A stretch of 64,000 bases of DNA from Marinobacter azerbaijanicus (GTDB lineage: Bacteria; Pseudomonadota; Gammaproteobacteria; Pseudomonadales; Oleiphilaceae), in NCBI RefSeq assembly GCF_030250645.1, contig NZ_JASSVS010000005.1:186001-250000 (forward strand), read 5' to 3'. The position numbers and the translations under genes are program-made. The notes under the pieces are model-generated. The model searched no databases. It was not told the origin of the DNA and saw only the letters and a list, made by a program, of their open reading frames with translations. This document shows positions 45,049-56,214 of the stretch, in pieces. Each line of letters begins with the position of its first letter. Position 1 is the stretch's first letter.

Positions 45049-47133
45049 CTAGAACGTGGACTTTACACAGTTCCTTCCGGACTCCTTGGCGTTGTAGAGT
45101 GCGGCATCGGCTCGCTGGATCAGCTCATGCGGCGTATCACCGGGCCGAAACGCCGAGACCCCCACGCTGACGGTGACCCGCTCGGGAATCGGGAAACGAT
45201 GGCTTTCAATGCTGCCTTTCAAGCGCTCGGCAACCGGAACAGCAAGATCCAGGGAGGTTTCCGGCAGAATAATCAGGAACTCTTCACCTCCCCAGCGACC
45301 CGCAATTTCGGATTCACGAAGGCCGTTTCTGACCAGAGAGGAGACTCCCGACAGCACCGCATCTCCTTCATTATGGCCGAAACGGTCGTTAATGGACTTG
45401 AAGTGGTCCAGGTCAAAAATGATGAGGGAAAAGGTGCTGCCATACCGGGTACAGCGTGCTACCTCCTGGTCCATGAAACTTTCAATCTTGTGGCGATTGT
45501 ACAGGCCGGTCAGTTGATCATGGACAGCCTGGTAGGTCAGCGAATTCAGCAACTGGCTGCGATCCAGCGCACTGCCAAACAGGTTGGCCATCAGTTCTGC
45601 CGTCTGCGCTCTCTGCGGCGTCCATGGGTTGACGACCGCGGTCATCTGAATCCCCAGGATGCCCGAGACCCTGTCGCCCCTGTGTACCACGGCCAGCAGT
45701 ACCGACTGTTTCTGGCCCAACTCCAGCAGTTCCTGGAGAAACTCCAACTGTGGGGGAATCTCGCTTTCGTCCCGAAGTACGACTGTTGGTCTACCGTCGA
45801 AGACCTTATTCAGGCTGTTGGGAATCACCGGATGCTTTCTGACCGCCTCCTGACGCAGTGAACCAAAACCTTCACCTGCCCAATCGTGGCTGATCCAGAG
45901 CTGTCGGCTGACATCATCCAGCTGACACAGGAATACCCTGTCTGCCCGGTAGAATTCCCCCAGGGTCCGACAGGTTCTGGTCAGGCCCGTGTCGGTCTTG
46001 TCCGGATCCAGGGTCAATAAATCCGTACTGATGCGGCGAACCATTTGCTCGGAAAGCACCATCTGTTCCAACTGTACTTTCGCCTGGTGACGCTCAATGG
46101 CCAGACTCGCAATGGCGATAGGATCCGTCAGGGCGTCAATGTCGTCATCTCCCGGGGTCCATGGCTCATCGTGATAGACGTCAAAGGTACCCAGTAACTC
46201 GCCACCACTTCCAATAATCGGTTCCGACCAGCAAGCCCGCAATCCTGCGCTCTCGGCCTCTTCACGATACCCCTCCCAGCGGTCATCGGAATAGATATCC
46301 CGGGTTACTACCCTCCCGCGGATATACACCGCCGTTCCGCTGCTGGCTGCACCGAAAGCGACGGGCAACCCATCCAGGCTTTCCCGGAACGCTTCTGGAA
46401 GTAACCGCCCCCCAACCCAGCGCAGCCGGGCAGCCTCAACGTTATGTACCATGACGCCACAGCGTGCATTCGCCATGCGGGTTTCTGCCATCGCAGACAG
46501 GTGATCGAGAGTCACGTGCAAGCCATTGTCGTTGGCCATGGATATCATGGCCTTGTGGCGATAGTGGTCGGCTTTTTCGGCGTGTTTGCGGTCAGTGATG
46601 TTCACTCCGGTGAACATCAGTGCCTGACCGCCCTTATAGGAAATGATGGAGAGCGAGCTGTCGAGCCAGACCGGACGACGGCCTCGGGCTTCGAAATACC
46701 ACTCGAATTTCTGCAGACCGGAACGGTCCGTCTTGTAAATGATGTCCTCGAAGTCCAGCAGGCTGAAGGGAGAACTCGACCAGGCGTCCGGCTTCTGCAT
46801 CACCTCGGTCGTCAGTTGCTCTTCCGTTTTAACGCCAAAAGCCATCATGGCGGTCTCATTGGCGTACAGGACCGATTTGCTCGTTCTGTCCAGCAGCATT
46901 ACCGCGATGGCAGACTGATCGAAAAGCGCCCGGAGATCCCGATCCGCATTGCGAAGGGACCGGCTGGCCGAACCCATTTCAAGGTTGAGCCCCTGAACCC
47001 GACGATTCAGGCGCCGGTACCCCAACAGGGAAAATACCAACAGCGCTGCCAGAATGGCCGTCAGAAGCAGAAGCGCAACTGCCAGGACATTCTCTGAAAA
47101 TAGCGTCCAATAATCCGATACCGTTGAGCCCAC
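45049..47133 (-). CDS. Membrane-anchored PAS-GAF-GAF-GGDEF diguanylate cyclase
   Basis: A 694-residue protein: one N-terminal transmembrane helix (VLAVALLLLTAILAALLVFS), PAS (~60-175), two GAF-like domains (~205-350 and ~365-520), and GGDEF (~530-690). The motif is RWGGEEF, expected to be active. The inhibitory RxxD site reads RESE, so product inhibition may be weaker. The start is GTG at 47133; an ATG later would remove the membrane helix. It lies 29 bases after the tadG-like gene and is probably the last gene of the Tad operon. Confidence 0.92.
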   Translation of the reverse strand: MGSTVSDYWTLFSENVLAVALLLLTAILAALLVFSLLGYRRLNRRVQGLNLEMGSASRSLRNADRDLRALFDQSAIAVMLLDRTSKSVLYANETAMMAFGVKTEEQLTTEVMQKPDAWSSSPFSLLDFEDIIYKTDRSGLQKFEWYFEARGRRPVWLDSSLSIISYKGGQALMFTGVNITDRKHAEKADHYRHKAMISMANDNGLHVTLDHLSAMAETRMANARCGVMVHNVEAARLRWVGGRLLPEAFRESLDGLPVAFGAASSGTAVYIRGRVVTRDIYSDDRWEGYREEAESAGLRACWSEPIIGSGGELLGTFDVYHDEPWTPGDDDIDALTDPIAIASLAIERHQAKVQLEQMVLSEQMVRRISTDLLTLDPDKTDTGLTRTCRTLGEFYRADRVFLCQLDDVSRQLWISHDWAGEGFGSLRQEAVRKHPVIPNSLNKVFDGRPTVVLRDESEIPPQLEFLQELLELGQKQSVLLAVVHRGDRVSGILGIQMTAVVNPWTPQRAQTAELMANLFGSALDRSQLLNSLTYQAVHDQLTGLYNRHKIESFMDQEVARCTRYGSTFSLIIFDLDHFKSINDRFGHNEGDAVLSGVSSLVRNGLRESEIAGRWGGEEFLIILPETSLDLAVPVAERLKGSIESHRFPIPERVTVSVGVSAFRPGDTPHELIQRADAALYNAKESGRNCVKSTF

Positions 47134-47162
47134 GCGTGCGCCGTCCGTGCCTGAGAATGGGT

Positions 47163-48971
47163 TTATTGCTCCACTATAGACACATTTTCAACGAGTTGTG
47201 TTGTGTTTTGGTTAGCGTTCACAACCGTCACCGACATGTTGCCGGGATTCACACCGAGGGATGCCAGCAGGGGAGCAACCAGGCTTTCCACAACCTCACT
47301 GACAACATCGGTGACCGGTACCAGAAGGGTGTTCATCAGGGTAGTCAGATCACTGCTGCTGTCGCAGGTGAGGCTCAGTGAAGTAACCGTTACATCAGAA
47401 CTGAACTCATCCGCAAAGCCATCGGATGTGGCTTTGCGGCTGGCACACTCTCCGTCCAGGCATTGAAGAGGATAGTTCTCAATCACCGACGGAGAAACAC
47501 TCTCACTGTACAGATCAATGGCCAGCCCAACATCGGCACACAGCTTGGCCACAGATACACCAAGCAACTTGGCCTCCAGTATCTCTGCCTGAACCGGCTC
47601 GGGGTTCACCAGACCAGTAGCAGGATCCACCCTTCCCGTCTCGACATCCGCTGCGGTATCGATCATGTCAAAACCCAGGGAAACATCGTTGTCGTTGCCT
47701 CCAACGGCACACTCTCCGGAAACAAGACTGGCACTTCCGCCACCAGCCTGAACGGCCAGAGGGATAACAATGTTATCCAGAAGGTCGATGTCGACGAGAC
47801 CGAGAGACAATGTCGAAACAAGGCTATTGATTCCACTCTTGCTCAGCCCTGCACTGACGATGGCCTCCAACCGGATATCCGCGGAACGGACACGGGTAAC
47901 CCACTGCCCATCCGCGTCCTGGCGCGCCGGGCCGTACACCATTTTCGGGGCATCCGCCACATGCAGGCCCAGATCCACTTCCAGGTTTGCAAGTTCATCG
48001 GTTGAACTGACCAGGCCCTGCAACAGGGTCGATTCGGACGTATCGAGATCCAGCCCAAGAAGCGATCCGGAGCCACTCAAAACCCTGGCACTGTTCATGA
48101 CAGTACTGATCACCAGATCGTACAGCGGGAAGCTGGCATCGGAGGACACATTTGTGCCCTCAACCACTTCAAGCACATCGCTCACATAAAGCCCGCTGAT
48201 GCCAGCCGCAGCGGTCAGGTCATCCACAAGCATTCCGGCTGGCTGGGCCGACCCGCCAACAAGGCCTGTTACTTCCGTCAACAGATCAACGAGCGGTTCG
48301 TCGACCAGGTCAGCAACATCATTAACACCCATCCGTTCAAGCAGGTCTCCCACATTGATCAGGGTATCCTCGAGGCTATCCAGCTGCGTGGGGCTAAGGC
48401 TATAGGAGGGGTCGCCCAGCACCGCCCCGATCAGGCCACCCAACAACCCACCTTCTATATCAGCAGCAGAGCTGACTGCGCTGATCATGGCATTCACTTC
48501 CTTGCGCACAGCCGCGGACCTTTCCAGGGTAACAGTGCCGAACAGGCCGCCCGGGAAAAGCTTTGAAATGGGCTCCTCACGGGTTATGGAGACCCGGACA
48601 CCATTGCTGCGATTCAGGGCCGATTCCGGCACACGGCGAAACACAAGATCCGTATTTTCGTCAGTGGACTCCAGCACACCGGGGATGACCGACAGCGCAT
48701 CATCGGCTCCGTCGTATCCTGCGGCTTTGGCAGCGTCGAGGGCTCTCGACGATATGGTGGTCATTTCTACATCCGGGCCGCCACATGCCTGGGCTCCGTC
48801 TGCGGCCGCACTGGCAGCGGCGTTAACCTGGTTCTGCATTTCCGATTGCAGGGCCAGCAGACGAGCGCCATCCACCGCCAGCACCATCATCAGAACGATG
48901 ACAGAAACAGCCAGTGGGGCGACAAAAATCAGCGCCCCACGCTGGCTCCGAAGGCTGTTAATCCTCACCAC
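47163..48971 (-). CDS. tadG: TadG-like pseudopilin-type secreted protein
   Basis: A 602-residue protein. The N-terminus RSQRGALIFVAPLAVSVIVLMM is a TadE/TadG-type hydrophobic start, with a possible prepilin-peptidase cut after the first glycine but without glutamate at position +5. A long acidic, Ser/Val/Leu-rich periplasmic part follows; no von Willebrand MIDAS motif is seen. Its start overlaps the small upstream gene by 14 bases. TadG may anchor the Tad machine or form part of the fibre base. Homologues vary greatly in sequence. Confidence 0.75.
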   Translation of the reverse strand: MVRINSLRSQRGALIFVAPLAVSVIVLMMVLAVDGARLLALQSEMQNQVNAAASAAADGAQACGGPDVEMTTISSRALDAAKAAGYDGADDALSVIPGVLESTDENTDLVFRRVPESALNRSNGVRVSITREEPISKLFPGGLFGTVTLERSAAVRKEVNAMISAVSSAADIEGGLLGGLIGAVLGDPSYSLSPTQLDSLEDTLINVGDLLERMGVNDVADLVDEPLVDLLTEVTGLVGGSAQPAGMLVDDLTAAAGISGLYVSDVLEVVEGTNVSSDASFPLYDLVISTVMNSARVLSGSGSLLGLDLDTSESTLLQGLVSSTDELANLEVDLGLHVADAPKMVYGPARQDADGQWVTRVRSADIRLEAIVSAGLSKSGINSLVSTLSLGLVDIDLLDNIVIPLAVQAGGGSASLVSGECAVGGNDNDVSLGFDMIDTAADVETGRVDPATGLVNPEPVQAEILEAKLLGVSVAKLCADVGLAIDLYSESVSPSVIENYPLQCLDGECASRKATSDGFADEFSSDVTVTSLSLTCDSSSDLTTLMNTLLVPVTDVVSEVVESLVAPLLASLGVNPGNMSVTVVNANQNTTQLVENVSIVEQ

Positions 48972-49227
48972 GGGCCGACCCCGCTATCCTGTCGGGAATA
49001 GCCCGGCGGAAGGTTTCAGCGATCCGTTCCTGGCTGTCCACATAGGACTGGACAGACAGTTCGCTTTCTTCCTGCGCGCCGGATTTTGCCTGGCGGTTCA
49101 GCCGGTCACGGGTTTCCGGCACCGGCTCATCCACAATAACAGAGCCAGAGAGACCATACTCCGGCTGGTCCTGGCTGAATACGGACAATGGCCACAACAC
49201 CAGGCACAGCAATAACAGTGACTTCAT
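48958..49227 (-). CDS. Small secreted protein in the Tad operon
   Basis: An 89-residue protein with a clear signal peptide (LLLLCLVLWPLSVFSQD) and a short acidic, charged mature part of ~70 residues without cysteine. I do not recognise a family. It overlaps tadD by 4 bases and the tadG-like gene by 14, so translation is tightly coupled to both. It may be a periplasmic accessory of the pilus machine, perhaps in the place of TadF or RcpB of other loci; that is inference. Confidence 0.75.
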   Translation of the reverse strand: MKSLLLLCLVLWPLSVFSQDQPEYGLSGSVIVDEPVPETRDRLNRQAKSGAQEESELSVQSYVDSQERIAETFRRAIPDRIAGSARGED

Positions 49228-49916
49228 TTTTCACTCCTGATTCTGGCGGCAAGTTTTTCAGCATGGGCAACTTCGTCCATGGACAGATCGTACTGATCCC
49301 TGAGCATGGCAAGACCAGAGCGGTCGTCGGTAATGATGTAGCCGGCTGCCAGGTTCTGGCGTACCGCCCCCTCGCCATTAGCCAGCTCAAACGCCGTACG
49401 CAGTTCGAACACTGCACTGTGGTATCCGCCGGTCAACAGGAGGGCGTATCCATAGTCGTTGCGAACGTCGGGTGATGATGGGCGCAACTTCCTTGCCTTC
49501 CTGAGTTCACTGACGCCTTGCTCGAATTTGTACTGCTTCAGGTAGACCAGCCCCAGCCCGTGATGCCCCATTGCGGAGTCACAGTTCGTGGCCAGCGCCT
49601 GGAAAACGTCTTCCGCTTCAGCAAGCTGATTGGTTGACGCCAGCAGTTGGCCACGCCTGATCCAGTGTTGCGCGGTCGCCAGACCTTCACTCTCCAGCTT
49701 CGCCAGCGCCGCGTACGGCTGGGACCGGGACATCAGGGAATCCACTGCATCCAGCTGCAGCTGGTGCTCCGGTTGCAGTTTTGTGGTGCAACTCACCGGT
49801 GGCAGCGAATCTCCGGATGGGCCGCCATCGGGTCCCAGTGTGGCGCAACCGGATACTGCCAGTGAGATAGCCAGCAGCAAGACTCCGCGACTGCTCGTGC
49901 TTTTGTGTGTTGCCAT
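49224..49916 (-). CDS. tadD: TPR lipoprotein of the Tad pilus
   Basis: A 230-residue protein: lipobox LAISLAVSGCAT, then several TPR repeats (ALAKLESEGLATAQHWIRRG, GHHGLGLVYLKQYKFEQGVSELRKA, RNDYGYALLLTGGYHSAVFEL). TadD acts as pilotin or assembly factor for the secretin in other Tad systems. I chose the ATG at 49916 with AGGAG upstream; an in-frame ATG at 49946 would precede it by 10 residues. It lies 50 bases after tadC. Confidence 0.9.
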   Translation of the reverse strand: MATHKSTSSRGVLLLAISLAVSGCATLGPDGGPSGDSLPPVSCTTKLQPEHQLQLDAVDSLMSRSQPYAALAKLESEGLATAQHWIRRGQLLASTNQLAEAEDVFQALATNCDSAMGHHGLGLVYLKQYKFEQGVSELRKARKLRPSSPDVRNDYGYALLLTGGYHSAVFELRTAFELANGEGAVRQNLAAGYIITDDRSGLAMLRDQYDLSMDEVAHAEKLAARIRSEK

Positions 49917-49966
49917 AATGTCTCCTGACAGGTTTCTTTTTCGCATTCGTTGAACTCGATCTGTTA

Positions 49967-50848
49967 TCAGCGGTTTAACGTGTCGACTATCGACAGTACG
50001 GCCGGCCCGCCAATTAACAGGAACAGGCCAGGCAGGAGGAATACCATCATTACAATTGTCATCTTGGCGCCGACCCTGTTGGTCTCTTCGCTCAACCGGC
50101 TGCGTGCGGTCTGTTGCGCTTCCCGGATAATCTGGTCCAGGCTTGAAGTCACCCCTGCGCCCAGAGTTCCGCTCTGTTTCATCAGATTTACATAACTCCG
50201 CAACACCACGATGCGCCGGTTCCTGCCCAGCTCATCCAGTGCTTTTGAGCGATCCGCCCCGCTCTCCATCACCCGATTGAAGCGATCCAGCCGGCTCGCC
50301 AGATGAGGCATGATTGGCCTCGCCTGAACAGCAACCAGTCGCAGGGCACGCTCAATGGACAGGCCAGCTTCCATGAGCATCCGGGTCATATGGCACAGCT
50401 CAATGGCCTCAAGATTCTGTTTCTTTTCCGCGTTGGTCCCCATGGTGCGGATCACTCTGCGGGGCAGAAGAAACGCAGCGGCAGCGATGATCATTCCCGC
50501 TGCAGGGCCGGTAATCACAAACCCCAGCACAATCACAATCAAGGGAAGCAGCCAACACAGCATCATATAGGTTGCCTGGCTCTGTTGGCGGTTCCGTCCC
50601 GTGGTTTCCAGCGCAGCCTCCATATCCTCGTAGTCACCCTGTATTGCCGCCAGGCCGGTAAAGCTCTCCCCCAGTTCCGCCAGGAAACCGGAGATATCCT
50701 CGTCACCCGCCACCTTTACCCCCGCCCCCCGGTTTTTCAGGCGCTCATGAATCCGTGCCCTCAATGCCCAGCGCGGAGCCAGGTAGCCAGCCATCCAGAG
50801 CGCAAACAGGGCGGCTGCAGCGGATAGCAGAAACCAGAGATCAACCAC
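49967..50848 (-). CDS. tadC: Tad pilus inner-membrane platform protein TadC
   Basis: A 293-residue protein with one T2SSF domain (ELCHMTRMLMEAGLSIERALRLVA) and membrane helices at both ends (WFLLSAAAALFALWMAGYLAP, TIVMMVFLLPGLFLLIGGPAVL). It forms with TadB the membrane platform that receives energy from TadA. Starts 8 bases inside tadB. Confidence 0.92.
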   Translation of the reverse strand: MVDLWFLLSAAAALFALWMAGYLAPRWALRARIHERLKNRGAGVKVAGDEDISGFLAELGESFTGLAAIQGDYEDMEAALETTGRNRQQSQATYMMLCWLLPLIVIVLGFVITGPAAGMIIAAAAFLLPRRVIRTMGTNAEKKQNLEAIELCHMTRMLMEAGLSIERALRLVAVQARPIMPHLASRLDRFNRVMESGADRSKALDELGRNRRIVVLRSYVNLMKQSGTLGAGVTSSLDQIIREAQQTARSRLSEETNRVGAKMTIVMMVFLLPGLFLLIGGPAVLSIVDTLNR

Positions 50849-51754
50849 GTCCCACCCCCTGTATCATTCGCCAGATCACAAACATGCCGATGAGCTGAAG
50901 AGCGCCAGCGGTTAACAGCAGCGAATGGCCGGTAGGCGTGTTCAGCAGCACATCGGAATACTCGTCATTGATCATTACCATGAAAGCCGCCAGCGCCGGA
51001 GGCAGAACGGCAAATGTAACCGCGGTAAAACGGGTTTCCGCGCTGGCCGCAAGGAACTCCCGCCTCATTGCCTGTTGCGACCTCAGGGATGCGGACACCT
51101 GCTCCAGCACGGGACGGATCGAGGAGCCAAATCGTGATGTGGTACGCAGGGCAATAGCCACCAGTACCATCGCAGGAACCTGATAGAGCTGGGCGAAATC
51201 CTCGAACAGGCGGGTGTAGTCCCGACCGGCCTCAACTGCGTTGCGCAGCCGGAAAACCAGGGGGTTGAAAACCGGCGATGATTCGTCGAAGGACGAGATC
51301 AGTGCATGCTCCAGGGACCGGCCAGCATCGATGTTTCTCATGACCGCGTCCACCACGCCGGGCAGTTCTTCATGGATGGTCTGGCGCTGCTTCTGGAAAC
51401 GTATACGCCACCAGGCACCAATCGCAATGGCGACAAAGAAGACCACAACCAGTAACGCCACCATGCCCCGCGACATGGCGACAAACACCAGCGCCAACAG
51501 TAGCACCGTCGTCATCATGACCAGGCGCTGCATACTCCAACGGATATCCGCCTGCACCAATAGCCTTTCGACCGGCCCCAGATCCACCCTGGCTCCGCCC
51601 AGCCCGGCACTTTCAGTCGCCGGCATCAACCGGTTCCTGATCGCCCGGTTAATCTGCCGGTGACCACGCAGATACCCCCAGGCCAGCTGCACCATCACCA
51701 GCAGGGTAGCCAACGACCCCACGAACAGGGAGCCCGCGAACCAGATCTGGCTAC

Positions 51755-51758
<4 letters not shown>
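50841..51758 (-). CDS. tadB: Tad pilus inner-membrane platform protein TadB
   Basis: A 305-residue protein: N-terminal helix LFVGSLATLLVMVQLAWGYL, T2SSF domain (EELPGVVDAVMRNIDAGRSLEHALI) and two C-terminal helices. Overlaps tadA by 4 bases and tadC by 8, so the three are coupled. The order A-B-C is the standard order of tad loci. Confidence 0.92.
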
Positions 51759-52960
<1,202 letters not shown>

Positions 52961-52972
52961 CCAACCTTCTCC

Positions 52973-54169
52973 TTAACCAGCTCGCAGGAGCTTTCGTTTC
53001 GTAAGGCTTTGACCTTCCCTGTTTTCACCGGTCGCGTATCGCCTCATGATGGCTTCAAGCTGTTTCTGGTACTGGCTTCTCTGGGGCAGCTTATGCAAGG
53101 GTATACCGGCGTTGATGGACATCAGCCGGCTGGTCCAGTCCAGGGGCAGGTTGCCCATATAATCCACGCCAACCGCCCGCTCCAGCTCACCCAGTGCGGG
53201 GGAGCCTTTCTTCTCATAACAGTCGAGGACCAGCGATTTACGACAGTCCCTGGCCAGATGATCGCGCCAGCCATCCAGTTGCCGGCGCGCCTCGTGGGCC
53301 TGTTCGACAATAGGTTGAATAACCATCACCAGATCTTTGGCATGTAGCCCTACCGCACTGACCCAGAAGTCGGCAACCACCGGATCCACGTTGACGACGA
53401 TGTAGTCGAACATGCTCATCAACTGGCTGACGGCAATGAACAGGTCCGCGTTGCGATCATCACCGAGGGCCTCAGGCGACAGATTGCCGGCCAGTAAACG
53501 CAGGTTCGGAGCGTACTCCTCCAGGGCAGTCTCGATCATTGCCTGGTCAAGTGATTCCGGGTTCTGCAACAGACTTTCCAGAGTGACCCGGTTATTACTG
53601 TCCAGGTAGAAGGCATGCCGATCCGTTGACGAGGTATCAAGAGCAAGAATGCGGGCCTCCGGAAACAGCTTATTGGTGGTAAAGGCCAGGTTCTGCGCGA
53701 AAAACCGTGTATCCACCACCGGGCTGGAGCTGGTCACCAGCGTAATCTTGTTCCGGGCATTTGCCGGCCGGGAATCAGCCGCCACCTCTACGGGTGTGGC
53801 CTGCAGGAATTGCTGGATTCGACTACGGAGTTCTTCACCGTCGCTGCTGACGATAAAACAGTCCCGTGCGCCAGCACGCATGCTCCGTAGCAGGAAATCC
53901 TGATTCACCCGACGGGCCAGTGAAACTACGGCCAGGTCTTCACGGGATTTGGTGAGAGCACTGATGATTCTGAGGGCTTTCTCAGCGTCATTTTCATCCG
54001 CCGCCACCATCACGAAACGACTACCGGTGGCTTCCACAAGCCGGCTGACACGGGAGAGGTCAGATGAAGCAACAAACTCCACCGGCCACATGCCGTCCAG
54101 CGCGCGCTCCAGCCAGGTCCGGATGCCAATATCGTCCGCCACACACACCAGAATGTCGTCTCTGTTCAT
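52973..54169 (-). CDS. tadZ: TadZ/CpaE-like localisation protein with degenerate P-loop
   Basis: A 398-residue protein: N-terminal atypical receiver-like domain (~5-125: VCVADDIGIRTWLE, SMRAGARDCFIVSSDG) and a C-terminal ParA/MinD-like domain (~145-380). Where CpaE has a glycine-rich P-loop with lysine, this protein reads LVTSSSPVVDTRFFAQNLAF, with no G-G-GKT. Later ParA-like parts remain (ALDTSSTDRH, FDYIVVNVDP, LVMVIQPIVE). ATP binding is therefore doubtful. It directs the Tad machine to a cell pole. The gap to tadA is 12 bases. Confidence 0.88.
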   Translation of the reverse strand: MNRDDILVCVADDIGIRTWLERALDGMWPVEFVASSDLSRVSRLVEATGSRFVMVAADENDAEKALRIISALTKSREDLAVVSLARRVNQDFLLRSMRAGARDCFIVSSDGEELRSRIQQFLQATPVEVAADSRPANARNKITLVTSSSPVVDTRFFAQNLAFTTNKLFPEARILALDTSSTDRHAFYLDSNNRVTLESLLQNPESLDQAMIETALEEYAPNLRLLAGNLSPEALGDDRNADLFIAVSQLMSMFDYIVVNVDPVVADFWVSAVGLHAKDLVMVIQPIVEQAHEARRQLDGWRDHLARDCRKSLVLDCYEKKGSPALGELERAVGVDYMGNLPLDWTSRLMSINAGIPLHKLPQRSQYQKQLEAIMRRYATGENREGQSLTKRKLLRAG

Positions 54170-54173
54170 AGGA

Positions 54174-55349
54174 TTACCAGCTCAGTCCGTGTTTGATGGG
54201 GCGCTCGCCGGGGCTGGCGTCCGTCGCCATGTCCAGCCACCCGGTGCTGCTGCGATGATAGTCGCGGCCGATGGTTTCCAGCTTGCCACCACCCTGCTTG
54301 CCAGGGCTGACCAGACGGGGCGTTACCACCATGATCAGCTCACGATCTTCACGTGATACCCGGTCTGAACGGAACAATGCACCCAGTATCGGCAGATTGC
54401 CCAACCCGGGAACGCGGTCGCTGTTATTGAAGGTATTGCGGCTTACCAGACCACTGATAATGAAGGTCTCACCAGACCCCATGGCAACGGTGGTTTCAGT
54501 GCGACGAACCCGCAAACCGGGAATGGTGATGCCATTGGCGGTTACACCCGCCGTTTCATCCAGATCACTGACCTCCGGCGCAACCCGCAGAATAATCTGA
54601 TCTTCGCCAACCACCGTTGGCGTCAGGCTCAGGCTGACACCGAATTCCTTGAACTCCACCTGAACACCGCTGTCGTCACTGCGCACCGGAATCGGGAACT
54701 CACCGCCCGAGAGAAAAGTGGCGCTCTGGCCACTCAGGGTGACCAGTGAAGGCTCCGCCAGGGTGTAAGCAAAACCGCCGGACTCCAGGGCATTAATGAT
54801 GCTGAGAGAGTTTTCGCCAAACCGGAAAAAACTGAAGCCACTGGAGGTGATCGCCTGGCCCCTTCCGGGTATGGGTGCAGCCCTGCCTGTTCCCGCAAAA
54901 GACGCCTCAAAACGGCCGCCATCAAACAGTTTGGAGTAGTACATTCCCAGTTCATTCAATTCACTGCGGTTCACTTCCACAATGCGGATATCCGTCTGCA
55001 CCTGGGTTCCGAACGGCAGCTTTTCCCCCAGGGTGGATGCAACCACAACGACGGAACGCAAGGGCTCAGAACGGCCCTTGAGCCAGACGGACAGAGTCGC
55101 TGTGCCCTGTGATTTGGCGGTCAGCAACAATTCCTTTTCTTCAGAAACCGACACACCGGCCACCTCAGGGTCAGACGTTGCCACCTTCGAAAGCACATCC
55201 GGAAATCTCAGCACCTTCTGTTCACCGTTACCCAGCTTGATCGGAGCGCCGTCCGCCATCTCATCGCCATGAGCCGCGGCGGGCAGGACCACCGCAATGC
55301 CACTCACCAGCAGCGCCACTAACCATACGGCGATCGGTTTACCGTACAT
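54174..55349 (-). CDS. rcpA: Tad secretin RcpA/CpaC
   Basis: A 391-residue outer-membrane secretin: signal peptide (VALLVSGIAVVLPAAAHG), BON-type N-terminal part (VATSDPEVAGVSVSEEKELLL) and the secretin domain (FLSGGEFPIPV, SGLVSRNTFNNSDRVPGLGNLPILGALFRSD). I chose the ATG at 55349 with AAGGAG upstream. It overlaps rcpC by 11 bases and sits 4 bases before tadZ. It forms the outer-membrane pore for the pilus. Confidence 0.93.
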   Translation of the reverse strand: MYGKPIAVWLVALLVSGIAVVLPAAAHGDEMADGAPIKLGNGEQKVLRFPDVLSKVATSDPEVAGVSVSEEKELLLTAKSQGTATLSVWLKGRSEPLRSVVVVASTLGEKLPFGTQVQTDIRIVEVNRSELNELGMYYSKLFDGGRFEASFAGTGRAAPIPGRGQAITSSGFSFFRFGENSLSIINALESGGFAYTLAEPSLVTLSGQSATFLSGGEFPIPVRSDDSGVQVEFKEFGVSLSLTPTVVGEDQIILRVAPEVSDLDETAGVTANGITIPGLRVRRTETTVAMGSGETFIISGLVSRNTFNNSDRVPGLGNLPILGALFRSDRVSREDRELIMVVTPRLVSPGKQGGGKLETIGRDYHRSSTGWLDMATDASPGERPIKHGLSW

Positions 55350-56193
55350 AAACACTCCTTGATTGGGTTCCTTCAAAAACCTGTACGCGGGTAGAAGGTG
55401 GTGGCGCAGTGCGCCGGGTAGGCGCGGGCTTGGGTGGTGCCGGGAACAGATCTTCCAGGTAGACGGCCTTGATTGTGGAATCCTCTTCCTCTGCCTGTTC
55501 TGCTACCTCCTGCCTGGGAGAGACCGCCACAAGCCGCACACTGCCTTCACTGGAAGCGAGCAACAACCGCGATACTTTCGCTTCCGGAACGGATAACACC
55601 ACCGTATTGTTGCGGCGGGGGTCATTGTCCTCCCCTGCTTCACCGTTATAGGGAACGCCCCTGACCGCCAGAACCAGCACATTACTCAACAGCTTCAGGG
55701 CTGCGGGTCTGTCGTTGTCAGCCCGACGAAATGACGCAGTCACGTCCACCCGGTCACCGGGCCGCAACAGGCCGCCCACACCCGACACTTCGTCCACGGC
55801 AACGGCCATGGCCTTATGGTCCTGCGGGACCAGGGTTTCCAACACACTGTCATTTCGCATGTTTGCTTCGGTCAGGGTCTGGCCGGCCGCCAGCGAGGTC
55901 TTGATGGTCTGTCCGAAAGGGGCGTCATCGGCACGAATGGCATCAGGGACAGGATCCAGGGACGACACCGAAACAAAGCCGTCTTTTTCCATCGTGTCCC
56001 CGGGAGACAGGGCCTCTATGGCCACCAGATAGCGATATTCCGGTCTCTCGGGCACCTGTTCCGCCGCGGCCACGGGATTCTGTGTCGGTTTGTCAGGCTG
56101 ACCCTTTGCCGACAGAAGACCAACGATGGCAAGGCCAAGAGCCACCAACGCCAGTACCGTTGCCGGAAGTGCGTATATCAGTCTTTTATTCAT
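55339..56193 (-). CDS. rcpC: Flp pilus assembly protein RcpC/CpaB
   Basis: A 284-residue protein with an N-terminal membrane helix (LPATVLALVALGLAIVGLLSA) and a SAF domain typical of CpaB (EALSPGDTMEKDGFVSVS, AVDEVSGVGGLLRPGDRVDVTASF). It is periplasmic and associated with the secretin. The Pro-rich tail is cytoplasm-unlike. The gap to the tadE-like gene is 21 bases. Confidence 0.92.
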   Translation of the reverse strand: MNKRLIYALPATVLALVALGLAIVGLLSAKGQPDKPTQNPVAAAEQVPERPEYRYLVAIEALSPGDTMEKDGFVSVSSLDPVPDAIRADDAPFGQTIKTSLAAGQTLTEANMRNDSVLETLVPQDHKAMAVAVDEVSGVGGLLRPGDRVDVTASFRRADNDRPAALKLLSNVLVLAVRGVPYNGEAGEDNDPRRNNTVVLSVPEAKVSRLLLASSEGSVRLVAVSPRQEVAEQAEEEDSTIKAVYLEDLFPAPPKPAPTRRTAPPPSTRVQVFEGTQSRSVYVR

Positions 56194-56214
56194 TCTTGTG
56201 CCCTGTTAACAGAA

